A stretch of 64,000 bases of DNA from DASRIA01 sp963724065 (GCA_963724065.1 CAVRTB010000001.1:688211-752210), one strand, 5' to 3'. Positions 25,110 to 35,297 are shown, counted from the first letter of the stretch. Notes: a model not told the origin generated them from the sequence alone. Made by a program: numbers and translations.

Positions 25110-26909
<1,800 letters not shown>

Positions 26910-26919
26910 AGTGCGGCCC

Positions 26920-27819
26920 GTGAGCAGGGGATTCCTCGCGGTCTCGGCATGCGCGCTGGCGGCATTCGTCGCCGCGGTGCCCGCGCGCGCGGCCGACCGC
27001 GCGGTCGTGAGCGACCCGACCGCCGCGAACGTCACCGCGCACAACGGCCAGCTCGTCTGGTCGCGGCTCGCGCGCGACGGGCGCGCGAAGCTCGTCGGGC
27101 AGATCCGCGGGAAGACGCGCGACCTGCCGGTCAGGGCCAAGTCAGGCGGCCTGTTCGACCCGGACCTCGGGACGAACCCGAACGGGCAGGCGGTTGTCGT
27201 CTACACGCGCTGCGCGGGCGTCTCCGGGCGCAACTGCGATGTGTACGAGTTCAATCGCGCGACGCGCCGCGAGCGCAAGGTCTCAGGCGCCTCGAGCGAC
27301 GAGTGCTCGGAGTTCGCGCCCTCGGTGTGGATCGGCTCGATCGTCTTCGGGCGCTCGGGCTCGAGCGAGTGCAACGGCGTCTACCTGCTGCGCAGGGGCA
27401 ACGTGCGAAAGCTCGACACGCGCGTGCCGGCCGCCACGGACCTGCGCGGGAGCGGAGTCGCCTATCTCTACATCCCGGCGGCCGACGCCGAGCGCACCTT
27501 CATCCGCGTCCGGTCTTTGTACAAGGGGAAGTCGCGCATCCTCGTGACGGGCTTCGCCGCCGAGGGCGAGAGCTACCGGGTGACCAACCCCGTGATGTTC
27601 GGGCGCCACGCCTATTGGCTTCAGCAGGACCGGGTGCGGAACGAGTTCTTCGCCGGCCGCGGGCTGTCGGCCAAGCGCTCCCCGCTCGAGTTCAGCGACC
27701 GGTTGTTCCCGGGCGCGGTCGACTCGCTCGCCGTGACGCGCACGGGCACCTACTACACGAACGGCCAGGGCCTCTTCCGGGCGACGGACCCCGAGCCCAC
27801 GTTCGCGGCGCGTGGCTAG
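26920..27819 (+). CDS. Secreted protein of unknown function
   Basis: 299 aa from GTG 26920. The first 24 residues (SRGFLAVSACALAAFVAAVPARAAD) form a signal peptide ending in an AxA-type site. The rest is beta-rich with short repeats (GQLVWSRLARDGRAKLVGQIRGKTRDLPV; AVVVYTRCAGVSGRNCDVYEFNRATRRE; VVFGRSG-like blades), suggesting a TolB/WD40-like propeller. I recognise no catalytic motif. Four cysteines could pair outside the cell. Its own promoter overlaps the lepA stop. Confidence 0.75.
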   Translation: MSRGFLAVSACALAAFVAAVPARAADRAVVSDPTAANVTAHNGQLVWSRLARDGRAKLVGQIRGKTRDLPVRAKSGGLFDPDLGTNPNGQAVVVYTRCAGVSGRNCDVYEFNRATRRERKVSGASSDECSEFAPSVWIGSIVFGRSGSSECNGVYLLRRGNVRKLDTRVPAATDLRGSGVAYLYIPAADAERTFIRVRSLYKGKSRILVTGFAAEGESYRVTNPVMFGRHAYWLQQDRVRNEFFAGRGLSAKRSPLEFSDRLFPGAVDSLAVTRTGTYYTNGQGLFRATDPEPTFAARG

Positions 27820-27832
27820 AACACCCGCCCGC

Positions 27833-27893
27833 AAGTTCCGCACAGATCCCGCCCCGGCCACGCCGACCGCCTCGCCGGATCCGCACCGAACTT
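27833..27893. repeat. Two-part inverted repeat in the spacer before the MaoC pair
   Basis: AAGTTC-6 nt-GATCC (27833-27849) mirrors GGATC-6 nt-GAACTT (27877-27893), each arm also containing CCGCAC. The symmetry of arms and gaps looks selected. Related sequence recurs at 28768-28816 and 35670-35690. Confidence 0.6.
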
Positions 27894-27907
27894 ACGGTCG
27901 CGCGTAC

Positions 27908-27913
27908 TAGAAT
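27908..27913 (+). promoter_or_regulatory. Leaderless -10 box (TAGAAT) of the dehydratase operon
   Basis: TAGAAT ends 8 nt before GTG 27922. Confidence 0.6.
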
Positions 27914-27921
27914 CCCGCGCC

Positions 27922-28356
27922 GTGGCTGAGGCACCGATCGGCAAGCAGTACCCGCCCTTCGAGTACGAGGTGGGGCGCGAGAAGATCCGCGAGTACGCGA
28001 ACGCGGTGGGCGAGGCGAACGCCGTCCACCAGGATCCCGAGGCGGCGCGCGCCGCGGGCTTCCGGGGCGTCGTCGCGCCGCCGATGTTCTGCGTGGTCTA
28101 CTCGGCGGGGGCGATGGCCCCGGCGATACTCGACCCCGAGCTCGCGATCAACCTGATGATGATGGTCCACGGGGAGCAGGCGTTCGAGTGGGGCGAGCCC
28201 GTCTGCGCCGGCGACACGGTCACGACCGCCGTGACGCTCGAGGACGTGTTCGACAAGAAGGGCATGAATTTCTACGTGTTCGAGTCGCAGTCGACCAACC
28301 AGGACGGGCAGACGACCGTGAAGGGCACCTGGACCAACATCGTGAGGGGGAGCTGA
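27922..28356 (+). CDS. MaoC-like dehydratase, N-terminal (non-catalytic type) subunit
   Basis: 144-aa hot-dog-fold protein of the FAS1-like/HadA type (PFEYEVGREKIREYANAVGEANAVHQD, then GVVAPPMF near residue 52). It lacks the D-x-N-P-x-H catalytic motif that its neighbour has, so the two probably form one heterodimeric (3R)-hydroxyacyl dehydratase, as in mycobacterial HadAB. The acyl chain length is unknown. GTG start, and its stop overlaps the next ATG (TGATG). Confidence 0.82.
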   Translation: MAEAPIGKQYPPFEYEVGREKIREYANAVGEANAVHQDPEAARAAGFRGVVAPPMFCVVYSAGAMAPAILDPELAINLMMMVHGEQAFEWGEPVCAGDTVTTAVTLEDVFDKKGMNFYVFESQSTNQDGQTTVKGTWTNIVRGS

Positions 28357-28754
28357 TGGCGGACGTCGAGCTGACGCCGGGCGCGGAGGTGCCCGAGCTG
28401 ACCGTCACCCCCGACAAGTACGTGCCGCACCGCTACGCGGGCGCGTCGGGGGACTTCAACCCGATCCACATCGATCCCGAGTTCGCGAAGGCCGTCGGCC
28501 TTCCCCGGAACATCCTGCACGGCCTGTACTCGATGGCCCAGGTCGCGCGCGCGGCCACGCAGGCGGGCGGGGGCGACCCGCGCTCGCTGCGGCGACTGTC
28601 GGTGCAGTTCCGCGGGATGGGCGTGCCGGAGCAGGAGATCAAGGTCACGGGCACGGTGCGCGAGATGAAGGACGGGCACGTGATCGTCGACACGGTCGCG
28701 GAGCAGGGCGGCAACCAGATCGTGCGCAACGCCGAGGCGGAACTACAGATATAG
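28356..28754 (+). CDS. MaoC-like dehydratase, catalytic subunit
   Basis: 132-aa hot-dog protein with the hydratase-2 motif ASGDFNPIHIDPEFAKAVG near residue 28 (Asp, Asn, His) and ILHGLYSMAQ. It should dehydrate (3R)-hydroxyacyl-ACP or -CoA as partner of the preceding subunit. The coupled pair resembles HadA-HadB; a PHA- or fatty-acid-related hydratase is the alternative. It is followed by a large inverted repeat. Confidence 0.85.
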   Translation: MADVELTPGAEVPELTVTPDKYVPHRYAGASGDFNPIHIDPEFAKAVGLPRNILHGLYSMAQVARAATQAGGGDPRSLRRLSVQFRGMGVPEQEIKVTGTVREMKDGHVIVDTVAEQGGNQIVRNAEAELQI

Positions 28755-28756
28755 GC

Positions 28757-28836
28757 CGGCTCTCGTTGAACTTTGCCAATCCGCACCCACCTGTCGGGTG
28801 CGGATTGCAGAAGTTCGGCCGGGCCGAAAGAGCCGG
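28757..28836. repeat. 80-nt extended hairpin between the dehydratase pair and hrcA
   Basis: Core arms CAATCCGCACCC (28777-28788) and GGGTGCGGATTG (28796-28807) pair perfectly around ACCTGTC. Outward, GAACTT/AAGTTC (28768-28773/28811-28816) and CCGGCTCT/AGAGCCGG (28757-28764/28829-28836) also pair. It could end the dehydratase transcript or act as a protein site for hrcA. No T-run. Confidence 0.75.
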
Positions 28837-28876
28837 GGCCCCAGCGGGTCCGAACGGGGACGCGGTAAGCCCCTCC

Positions 28877-28882
28877 TACAAT
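28877..28882 (+). promoter_or_regulatory. Leaderless -10 box (TACAAT) of hrcA
   Basis: TACAAT ends 7 nt before ATG 28890. No CIRCE element (TTAGCACTC-N9-GAGTGCTAA) is present nearby. Confidence 0.65.
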
Positions 28883-28889
28883 TGACCGC

Positions 28890-29912
28890 ATGCTGAGCGA
28901 GCGACAGCGGATGCTGCTCCAAACCCTCGTTGAGGCGCACGTCGAGCTGGGCCAGCCGGTCGCGTCGAAATGGCTGTCCGAGCGCACCGACATGCGCTGG
29001 AGCCCGTCCACGATCCGGTACGAGCTGGCCGCGCTCGAGGAGCTCGGATATCTGAACCATCCGCACACCTCCGCGGGGCGCGTCCCGACCGACGCCGGCT
29101 ACCGCTACTACGCCGACACGATCCTCCACGAGGCCCCGTTGCCGGACACGGGCGGGATGCGGCTCGACCTCGAGCTGTCGAGCATGCGCCGCGAGGTCGA
29201 CGCCGCGATGCGGTTCACGACCTCGACGCTCTCACAGATGACCGACTTGCTCGCGGCAGTCTCGGCGCCGCCGCTGCACACCGCGACGATCCGCCACATC
29301 GAGGTCCTGCTGCTCCAGCCACAGATCGCGCTGGTCGTCCTGATCACCTCGACAGGCGCCGTCACGAAGCGGGCCTTCACCTTCGAGCGGCCGATCGACG
29401 CGGGCCTCGCCGAGTGGGCCGCGAGCTATCTCAACGAGCGGCTCACGGGCACCGATCTCGGCGCGCTCACCCTCCAGAGCAGGCTGCTCAGCCCCGAGCT
29501 GTCCGCGACCGAGCGCGGATTCCTCGAGGCGATCGTGCCCGTGTTCTCCGACCTGCCCGACACGGTCGAGGACACGCTCTACCTGGACGGGACATCGCGA
29601 TTGTTGTCGGGGACGAGCGACGTGTCCGAGATGAACGACCTGATCCGGATGCTCGAGCGACGGGTGACGCTCCTGGCCGTGCTGCGCTCCGCGCTCGGCG
29701 AGCCGACGGTGTACCTGCGCATCGGCGCGGAGAACCAGGCTCCCGAGCTGCGCTTCGCGAGCATCGTGGCCGCCAACTACGGGCTCGGGCACCGCACGCT
29801 CGGCGCCGTCAGCGTGATCGGCCCGGTGCGCATGGACTACCGGCTCGCGATCGGCTCCGTGCGCTCCGCCGCGCTGGCGCTGAGCGAGTTCGTCGAGGAG
29901 GTCTACGAATGA
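28890..29912 (+). CDS. hrcA: Heat-inducible transcription repressor HrcA
   Basis: 340-aa dimeric repressor that binds CIRCE operators of groE/dnaK genes. N-terminal winged helix (LSERQRMLLQTLVEAHVELGQPVASKWLSER...WSPSTIRYELAALEELGYLNHPHTSAGRVPTD) and C-terminal domain with SVIGPVRMDYRLAIGSV. It sits with dnaJ as usual, but its own promoter shows no CIRCE, so autoregulation through that site is not supported. Confidence 0.94.
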   Translation: MLSERQRMLLQTLVEAHVELGQPVASKWLSERTDMRWSPSTIRYELAALEELGYLNHPHTSAGRVPTDAGYRYYADTILHEAPLPDTGGMRLDLELSSMRREVDAAMRFTTSTLSQMTDLLAAVSAPPLHTATIRHIEVLLLQPQIALVVLITSTGAVTKRAFTFERPIDAGLAEWAASYLNERLTGTDLGALTLQSRLLSPELSATERGFLEAIVPVFSDLPDTVEDTLYLDGTSRLLSGTSDVSEMNDLIRMLERRVTLLAVLRSALGEPTVYLRIGAENQAPELRFASIVAANYGLGHRTLGAVSVIGPVRMDYRLAIGSVRSAALALSEFVEEVYE

Positions 29913-29939
29913 CCCCCGATCGCAGCGGTCTCTTCTAGC

Positions 29940-31064
29940 GTGCCGCGCGACTACTACGAGCTCCTCGGGGTCGGCCGCGAGGCGGGCGACGACGAGATCA
30001 AGAAGGCTTTCCGCGGCCTCGCGCGCGAGCTGCATCCGGACATCAACCGCCACGACCCGGAGGCGGAGGAGAAGTTCAAGCAGGTCGCCGAGGCCTACGA
30101 GGTCCTGAGCGACTCCGAGCGCCGCGCTGTCTACGACCGCCACGGCCACGAGGGCCTGCGCAGCGGCGGGTGGCAGCCCGCGGGCGCGTCCTTCAACGAC
30201 GTCTCGGACATCTTTCAGGCGTTCTTCGGAGGGGGCGACGTCTTCGGCGGCGGCGGCCGCTCCGGCCCGCAGCGCGGAAGGGATGTCGCCGTCGAGGTGT
30301 CGCTCACGCTCGGCGAGGTGCTCACGGGGGCGGAGAAGGAGGTTGCGTTCAGGGTCACCGCGCGGTGCTCACGCTGCAACGGCAACGGCGCCGAGCCGGG
30401 AACGCCGATCGAGACTTGTCCCCGCTGTGAGGGGACGGGGCAGCTACAGAGCGTGGCCCGCACGGTCTTCGGCCAGGTCGTGCGCACCGTGGCGTGCGAT
30501 CGCTGCGGCGGCGACGGGCGCATCCCGGCGACGCCCTGCGGTGTCTGCAAGGGCGCCGGCGTGGAGACGCAATCGAGCAGCCTCTCGGTCGACATCCCGG
30601 CGGGCATCGAGGACGGCCAGCGCGTGCGGCTCGGGGGCAAAGGCCACGCGGGTGCGCTCGGCGGCCCGCCGGGCGACCTCTACGTGCTCGTGACGGTCGA
30701 GCCGGACCCGCGCTTCGAGCGCCACGGCGACGACCTCATCACGCGGCTCGACGTTCCCTTCACCGACGCGGCGCTCGGCGCGACCATGTCGGTGCCGACG
30801 CTCGACGGCGAGGAGCAGGTCGAGGTCGAAGCCGGTTCCCAGCCGGCGACGATCAGGCGTCTGCGCGGCCGCGGATTGCCGGCGCTGCGCGGCCGTGGCC
30901 GCGGTGACCTCCACGTGGTGCTGAACGTGATGGTCCCGAGCCGCATCACGGACGAGCAGCGCGAGCTGCTGCGCCGGTTCGCGGACACCTCCAACGGCGA
31001 CACCTACGCGTCAAAGGGCGGTGACCGGCTCTTCGACCGGCTCCGGCAGGCGTTCAGAGGTTGA
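29940..31064 (+). CDS. dnaJ: Chaperone DnaJ
   Basis: 374-aa DnaK co-chaperone. J domain with HPD at about residue 33 (ARELHPDIN), G/F-rich linker (FFGGGDVFGGGGRSG), four CxxCxGxG zinc repeats (CSRCNGNG, CPRCEGTG, CDRCGGDG, CGVCKGAG; residues 141-205) and a C-terminal substrate-binding region. GTG start 27 bp after hrcA. Its stop overlaps the prmA TTG. Confidence 0.96.
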   Translation: MPRDYYELLGVGREAGDDEIKKAFRGLARELHPDINRHDPEAEEKFKQVAEAYEVLSDSERRAVYDRHGHEGLRSGGWQPAGASFNDVSDIFQAFFGGGDVFGGGGRSGPQRGRDVAVEVSLTLGEVLTGAEKEVAFRVTARCSRCNGNGAEPGTPIETCPRCEGTGQLQSVARTVFGQVVRTVACDRCGGDGRIPATPCGVCKGAGVETQSSSLSVDIPAGIEDGQRVRLGGKGHAGALGGPPGDLYVLVTVEPDPRFERHGDDLITRLDVPFTDAALGATMSVPTLDGEEQVEVEAGSQPATIRRLRGRGLPALRGRGRGDLHVVLNVMVPSRITDEQRELLRRFADTSNGDTYASKGGDRLFDRLRQAFRG

Positions 31065-31942
31065 TCCGGCTTGCCGTCCGCTGCTCCGCGGGGCAGGCCG
31101 AGACGGTGCTCGCCGAGCTGCTCGAGCTAGCCCCGGGGGGGGTCGAGCAGGTCGACGCGCCGGACGGCCGCGACGGGATCGTCGAGTACGCGGTCTACGG
31201 CGCGCGCGGAGAGCTTCCCGACCTCGGCTTGCTCGACGCGGCCGCGGGCGGCGGCCCTGTCGAGGTCGACAGCCGCGAGGTCCCCGACGACTGGGCAGAG
31301 CGCTGGAAGCGGTTCTACTTCCCGGTCCTGATCGCCGGGCGCCTGTACGTGCGGCCCCCGTGGGAGGAGCCCGCGCAGCGCGGCGGGGTGGAGGAGGTCG
31401 TGATCGATCCCGGCGGCGCCTTCGGCACCGGTACGCACCCGACGACGCGGATGTGCCTCGAGCTGATCCTCGAGGCGCACACGGCGAGCTGCCGGCGACT
31501 GGTCGAGCCCGGCCTGGTTGCGGCGCTCGCAGGCCGTGAGCCGGGCGCGTTCACCGACCTCGGTTGCGGCTCGGGGGTGCTGGCGATCGCAGCGGCGAAG
31601 CTCGGGTTCGACCCGGTGCTCGGCGTCGATGCCGACCGCGCCGCCGTCGAGGAGACGGATCGCAATGCACGCGCCAACGGCGTGCTGCTCGAGGTGCGCC
31701 ACGCGGACCTGCGCCGTGATCCGCCGCCCCCCGGCGACGTCGCCGTGGCGAACCTCACCCTGCGCCTCTGCGCCGAGGTCGTGCGCGGCTGGGCCGAGCG
31801 CGGCGAGCGGCCCGCGATCGCGATCCTCTCGGGCTTCCTGCGCGAGCAGGCGGACGAGATCGAGGCCGCGCTCGCGGCCGCGGGGCTCGCGCAGCGCCGC
31901 CGCATGGTGGCCGGCGACTGGGCCGCGATCCTCGCCGCCTGA
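31061..31942 (+). CDS. prmA: Ribosomal protein L11 methyltransferase
   Basis: 293-aa SAM-dependent enzyme that methylates L11. GGAFGTGTHPTTRMCLELI near residue 120 and SAM motif DLGCGSGVLAIAAAKLG near 166 are diagnostic; motif IV reads VANLTLRLC rather than the more common NI. TTG start inside the dnaJ stop (TTGA). dnaJ-prmA coupling is typical of Gram-positive bacteria. Confidence 0.92.
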   Translation: MIRLAVRCSAGQAETVLAELLELAPGGVEQVDAPDGRDGIVEYAVYGARGELPDLGLLDAAAGGGPVEVDSREVPDDWAERWKRFYFPVLIAGRLYVRPPWEEPAQRGGVEEVVIDPGGAFGTGTHPTTRMCLELILEAHTASCRRLVEPGLVAALAGREPGAFTDLGCGSGVLAIAAAKLGFDPVLGVDADRAAVEETDRNARANGVLLEVRHADLRRDPPPPGDVAVANLTLRLCAEVVRGWAERGERPAIAILSGFLREQADEIEAALAAAGLAQRRRMVAGDWAAILAA

Positions 31943-31967
31943 CCGGCTGTCGCGACCTTTTGCGATC

Positions 31968-32054
31968 TACACCCGGGGGGTGGGTGCGAAACGCCGAAGT
32001 TCGCGTAGGCTGCGGCCGTCGCGTAGGCTGCGGCCGCTCGCGTAGGCGGTGTAG
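31968..32054. repeat. Short tandem repeat (about 18 bp) in the prmA downstream spacer
   Basis: TCGCGTAGGCTGCGGCCG at 32001 is repeated at 32019 and in part at 32038. The block is bracketed by CTACACC (31966-31972) and GGTGTAG (32048-32054), which can pair. GTGCG...GAAGTTCG, the recurrent intergenic motif, lies just before it. The region separates convergent prmA and the minus-strand gene. Confidence 0.6.
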
Positions 32055-32537
32055 CTACGAGAGCGCTTCGGCGAGCTCGTCGAGCATCCGCTGCTCGCCC
32101 GCGCTCACGCGCTCGGCCCTGAAGCCGAGGAAGCCGCCTTCCTTCGCGGCCTCCGCCGCCCGCTTGGCGGCCTCGAGCAGCCACTCGCGCAGCGCGGCCG
32201 CTTCCTCCGGCGTCGCCTTCTGCTTGACGATCTCATTGACGGCGCGCAGCTCCTCACGGATCTCCTCGCCCGCGAGCGCGCCCTTCGGCCGGAAGCCCTT
32301 GAGTGGGTTGTCACGCTTCTTGACCCGCTCGGTGATGCTCTTCGCGACCGCGTCGACGAGCTCGCCGTGGCCGCTGGACTGCGCAACGTCGGTAACGGTC
32401 TTGACGGTCGCCATCGTCTCCTTGAGCGCCTCGATCGGCCCGCCCGGGTCAGCCAGCGAGATCGCCATCCCGGCGACGAACGGCGCGCGCTCGAGCCGCG
32501 CCCACTCCTCTTCTGTGAACTCTGAACGTGTAGTCAT
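32055..32537 (-). CDS. Conserved-looking protein of unknown function
   Basis: 160 aa from ATG 32537. Mostly helical, rich in Ala/Glu/Lys, no membrane segment or signal peptide: FTEEEWARLERAPFVAGMAISLADPGGPIEALKE, then a charged C-terminal half ending SAGEQRMLDELAEALS. I do not recognise a family. Its coding bias matches neighbours and a TACCGT box lies 7 nt before the start, so it is probably real. It is divergent from the YqeY gene. Confidence 0.75.
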   Translation of the reverse strand: MTTRSEFTEEEWARLERAPFVAGMAISLADPGGPIEALKETMATVKTVTDVAQSSGHGELVDAVAKSITERVKKRDNPLKGFRPKGALAGEEIREELRAVNEIVKQKATPEEAAALREWLLEAAKRAAEAAKEGGFLGFRAERVSAGEQRMLDELAEALS

Positions 32538-32544
32538 GCGGCGA

Positions 32545-32550
32545 ACGGTA
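32545..32550 (-). promoter_or_regulatory. Leaderless -10 box (TACCGT), minus strand
   Basis: TACCGT ends 7 nt before ATG 32537. Only 15 bp separate it from the plus-strand -10 box at 32566, so the two promoters must share or compete for polymerase. Confidence 0.5.
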
Positions 32551-32565
32551 GCGGCCACCCCCCGC

Positions 32566-32571
32566 TACCCT
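32566..32571 (+). promoter_or_regulatory. Leaderless -10 box (TACCCT) of the yqeY-phoH-ybeY-era operon
   Basis: TACCCT ends 7 nt before GTG 32579. Confidence 0.55.
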
Positions 32572-32578
32572 TGACCGG

Positions 32579-33025
32579 GTGACCGTCACCGAGCGCATCC
32601 AGGCCGAGCTGTCGAGCGCCACCAAGGCGCGGGACCGCACGCGGGTAGCTGCGCTGCGCCTGCTGATCGACGCCCTCCAGAAGGAGGCCAAGGCGGCGGG
32701 GGCCGACCTCGACGAGCAGCGCGAGATCGCGGTGCTCAAGCGCGAGCGCAAGCGCCGCGCGGAGGCGGCGGAGGCGTTCCGCAAGGGAGGCCGCGAGGAC
32801 GCGGCGCAGGCCGAGGAGGCCGAGGCCGCGATGATCGACGCCTACCTGCCCGAGCAGATCTCCGAGGATGAGCTCCAGAAGCTGGTCGCCGACGCCCTCG
32901 CCGAGACCGGAGCCGACTCTCCCAAGGAGATCGGGCGGGTGATGTCCGCGGTCATGTCCAAGGCCGGAGGCCGCGCCGACGGCCGGCGCGTGAGCGAGCT
33001 CGTCAAGGAGCGGCTGGCCGGCTGA
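32579..33025 (+). CDS. GatB/YqeY domain protein
   Basis: 148-aa helical protein with the tRNA-binding YqeY domain that also ends GatB: ERIQAELSSATKARDRTRVAALRLLIDALQKE near residue 4 and the C-terminal GRVMSAVMSKAGGRADGRRVSELVKERLAG. Its role as a stand-alone protein is unclear, perhaps tRNA-dependent amidation. First gene of a tight operon with phoH, ybeY and era. Confidence 0.9.
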   Translation: MTVTERIQAELSSATKARDRTRVAALRLLIDALQKEAKAAGADLDEQREIAVLKRERKRRAEAAEAFRKGGREDAAQAEEAEAAMIDAYLPEQISEDELQKLVADALAETGADSPKEIGRVMSAVMSKAGGRADGRRVSELVKERLAG

Positions 33026-33044
33026 AGCCGCCGTCAGCGACCGC

Positions 33045-34028
33045 TTGCGCGAGCAGATCACACTCGACCCCGCAGTCGCGAGGGAGCTCGCCGGCTCCGA
33101 GGACACCGTGCTGAAGGCGCTCGAGGATCACCTGGACTGCAAGGTCTTCCTGCGCGGCAACGTCCTCACCCTCGACGGTGAGCCGGCCGATGTGAAGGTC
33201 GGCAGGGAGGTCGTGTCCGAGCTGTCCGAGCTGATCGCGCAGGGCCACGAGATCGCGCCCGGCACGATCGGCGCGGTGACCTCCGCGCTCGACCACAGCG
33301 AAAGCCCCTCGTCGATCCTCGGCGACGTGGTGTGGACCCATCGCTCGACCCGTGTCGCGCCCAAGACCGTCAACCAGAAGCGCTACGTCGACTCGATCCG
33401 CCGCAACACGATCACCTTCGGCATCGGGCCCGCGGGTACCGGCAAGACCTATCTCGCGATGGCGATGGCGACGGCCGCGCTTGCGCGGCGCGACGTCAAC
33501 CGCATCATCCTCACGCGCCCGGCTGTCGAGGCCGGCGAGCGCCTGGGCTTCCTGCCCGGGACGATGATGGAGAAGGTCGACCCCTACCTGCGCCCGCTCT
33601 TCGACGCGCTCTACGACATGCTCGAGCCCGACCGCGTCAACAGCCACCTGGAGAAGGGCGTGATCGAGGTCGCGCCGCTGGCGTTCATGCGTGGCCGCAC
33701 CCTCAACGACTCCTTCATCATCCTCGACGAGGCCCAGAACACGACGCCCGAGCAGATGAAGATGTTCCTCACGCGCCTCGGGTTCAACTCCACGATGGTC
33801 GTCACCGGCGACGTCACCCAGATCGACCTGCCGGCCGACCAGCGCTCGGGGCTCGTCGTGGTCCGCGACATCCTCGGGACGGTGACCGACATCGACTTCG
33901 TGAACTTCACGGGGGAGGACGTCGTTCGCCACAAGCTCGTGCAGGAGATCGTCAACGCATACGCCGAGCATGCGCAGGCCTCGGCGCCCGAGCTGCGCCC
34001 GGCCCGCAGACCGCCCGCCGCGTCCTGA
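33045..34028 (+). CDS. phoH: PhoH family ATPase
   Basis: 327 aa. Walker A GPAGTGKTYLAMAMA near residue 128 and DEAQNTTPEQMK (Walker B) near 227 sit in an RNA-helicase-like fold; an N-terminal KH-type region precedes it. It is thought to act with YbeY in RNA metabolism. TTG 33045 is the only start near the family N-terminus, since no ATG or GTG lies between the YqeY stop and it. ybeY follows after 1 bp. Confidence 0.9.
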   Translation: MREQITLDPAVARELAGSEDTVLKALEDHLDCKVFLRGNVLTLDGEPADVKVGREVVSELSELIAQGHEIAPGTIGAVTSALDHSESPSSILGDVVWTHRSTRVAPKTVNQKRYVDSIRRNTITFGIGPAGTGKTYLAMAMATAALARRDVNRIILTRPAVEAGERLGFLPGTMMEKVDPYLRPLFDALYDMLEPDRVNSHLEKGVIEVAPLAFMRGRTLNDSFIILDEAQNTTPEQMKMFLTRLGFNSTMVVTGDVTQIDLPADQRSGLVVVRDILGTVTDIDFVNFTGEDVVRHKLVQEIVNAYAEHAQASAPELRPARRPPAAS

Positions 34029-34029
34029 C

Positions 34030-34392
34030 GTGATCGAGCTCGAGTGCCCGCGGGAGCTCGAGGCCGCGGCGTATGCCGCGCTGCGCGCATGCGGGATCGA
34101 CGACGGCCACCTGACGGTCGAGCTGGTCGGCGCCGAGCGCATCCAGGCGCTCAACCGTGACCACCGCGGCATCGATGAGCCGACGGACGTGCTGTCGTTC
34201 CCGGTTGACGGGGCGGGCACCGCGCTCGGCCCCCGCGAGCTCGGGGACGTGGTGATCTGCCCGGAGCACACGGCCGACGTGCGCGAGGCGGTCGTGCACG
34301 GCGTGCTGCACCTCGCGGGCCACGATCACGAGACCGACGACGGCGAGATGCTCGCTCTCCAGGACGACGTGTTGCAGGGCCTGGCGGCGTGA
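34030..34392 (+). CDS. ybeY: Endoribonuclease YbeY
   Basis: 120-aa zinc-dependent RNase for 16S rRNA 3'-end maturation and ribosome quality control. The metal motif HGVLHLAGHDHETD (three His) lies near residue 90, preceded by TDVLSFP near 53. GTG 34030 follows phoH directly; it overlaps the era GTG (GTGA). It is at the short end of the family length (usually 140-170 aa), mostly at the N-terminus. Confidence 0.93.
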   Translation: MIELECPRELEAAAYAALRACGIDDGHLTVELVGAERIQALNRDHRGIDEPTDVLSFPVDGAGTALGPRELGDVVICPEHTADVREAVVHGVLHLAGHDHETDDGEMLALQDDVLQGLAA

Positions 34393-35297
34393 GCAGGTCG
34401 GGGTTCGTCGCGGTCGCCGGGCGCCCCAACGTGGGCAAGTCGACGATCGTGAATGCGCTCGTGGGCGCGAAGGTCGCCGTCATCTCGGACAAGCCGCAGA
34501 CGACGCGGCGCGCGATCCGCGGCATCTCCAACGGGCTGCGCGAGGACGAGCCGTACCAGTTGGTGCTGGTGGACCTCCCGGGCGTGCAGCAGCCGCGCGA
34601 CGAGCTCACGGAGCGCATGCAGCGGCGCGTCGAGCGCGAGCTGTCCGAGTGCGACATCGCGCTGTTCGTGCTGAACGCCGCCGAGCGCAGCGCCGGCGGA
34701 GACCGGTTCATCGCGCAAGCGCTCGCCGCCGCGAAGCTTCCGGTCGTGGTCGCCGTGAACAAGGTCGACGTCACGGACCACGCCAAGATCGCCGCGACCC
34801 TGGCGGGCGCCGCCGACCTCGAGCAGGGGGGCGTCGACATCCGCGAGATCGTGCCGATGTCGGCGCTCAAGGGGTCCGGCGTCGAGACGCTGCGCGAGGC
34901 GCTCGCGGTGCTGCTGCCCGAGGGGCCGTTCTACTTCCCCGTCGAGGCAGTCAGCGACCAGCCGCTCGACGTCCGCCTCGCGGAGCTGATCCGCGAGGCC
35001 GCGCTGAAGCGCACACGCGAGGAGATTCCCCACTCGATCGAGGTGCACGTCGAGGACGTCATGCGGCGTGACGACGGCCTTACGATCGTGCGGGCCGTGA
35101 TGTGGGTCGAGAGCCAATCGCAGAAGGCGATCCTGATCGGGCGCGCCGGAACGATGATCCGCGCGATCGGCAGCGCAGCGCGCAAGGAGATCGAACGCGA
35201 GCTCGGCGGCCGCGCGCACCTCGACCTGACCGTCAAGGTGCGCAAGGGCTGGCGTCGTGACGACGGCCTGCTCGACCGCCTCGGCATCGAGGCCTGA
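34389..35297 (+). CDS. era: GTPase Era
   Basis: 302-aa GTPase that binds 16S rRNA and chaperones 30S assembly. G1 GRPNVGKSTIVNALVG near residue 10, G3 DLPGVQ near 60, G4 NKVD near 122, and a C-terminal KH domain with SQKAILIGRAGTMIRAIGSAARKEIE near 240. GTG start inside the ybeY stop. The ybeY-era order is standard. Confidence 0.96.
   Translation: MSRSGFVAVAGRPNVGKSTIVNALVGAKVAVISDKPQTTRRAIRGISNGLREDEPYQLVLVDLPGVQQPRDELTERMQRRVERELSECDIALFVLNAAERSAGGDRFIAQALAAAKLPVVVAVNKVDVTDHAKIAATLAGAADLEQGGVDIREIVPMSALKGSGVETLREALAVLLPEGPFYFPVEAVSDQPLDVRLAELIREAALKRTREEIPHSIEVHVEDVMRRDDGLTIVRAVMWVESQSQKAILIGRAGTMIRAIGSAARKEIERELGGRAHLDLTVKVRKGWRRDDGLLDRLGIEA

Noticed and set aside
28757..28889. CIRCE operator before hrcA
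   Set aside because: No sequence close to TTAGCACTC-N9-GAGTGCTAA is present; the symmetric element there is unrelated.
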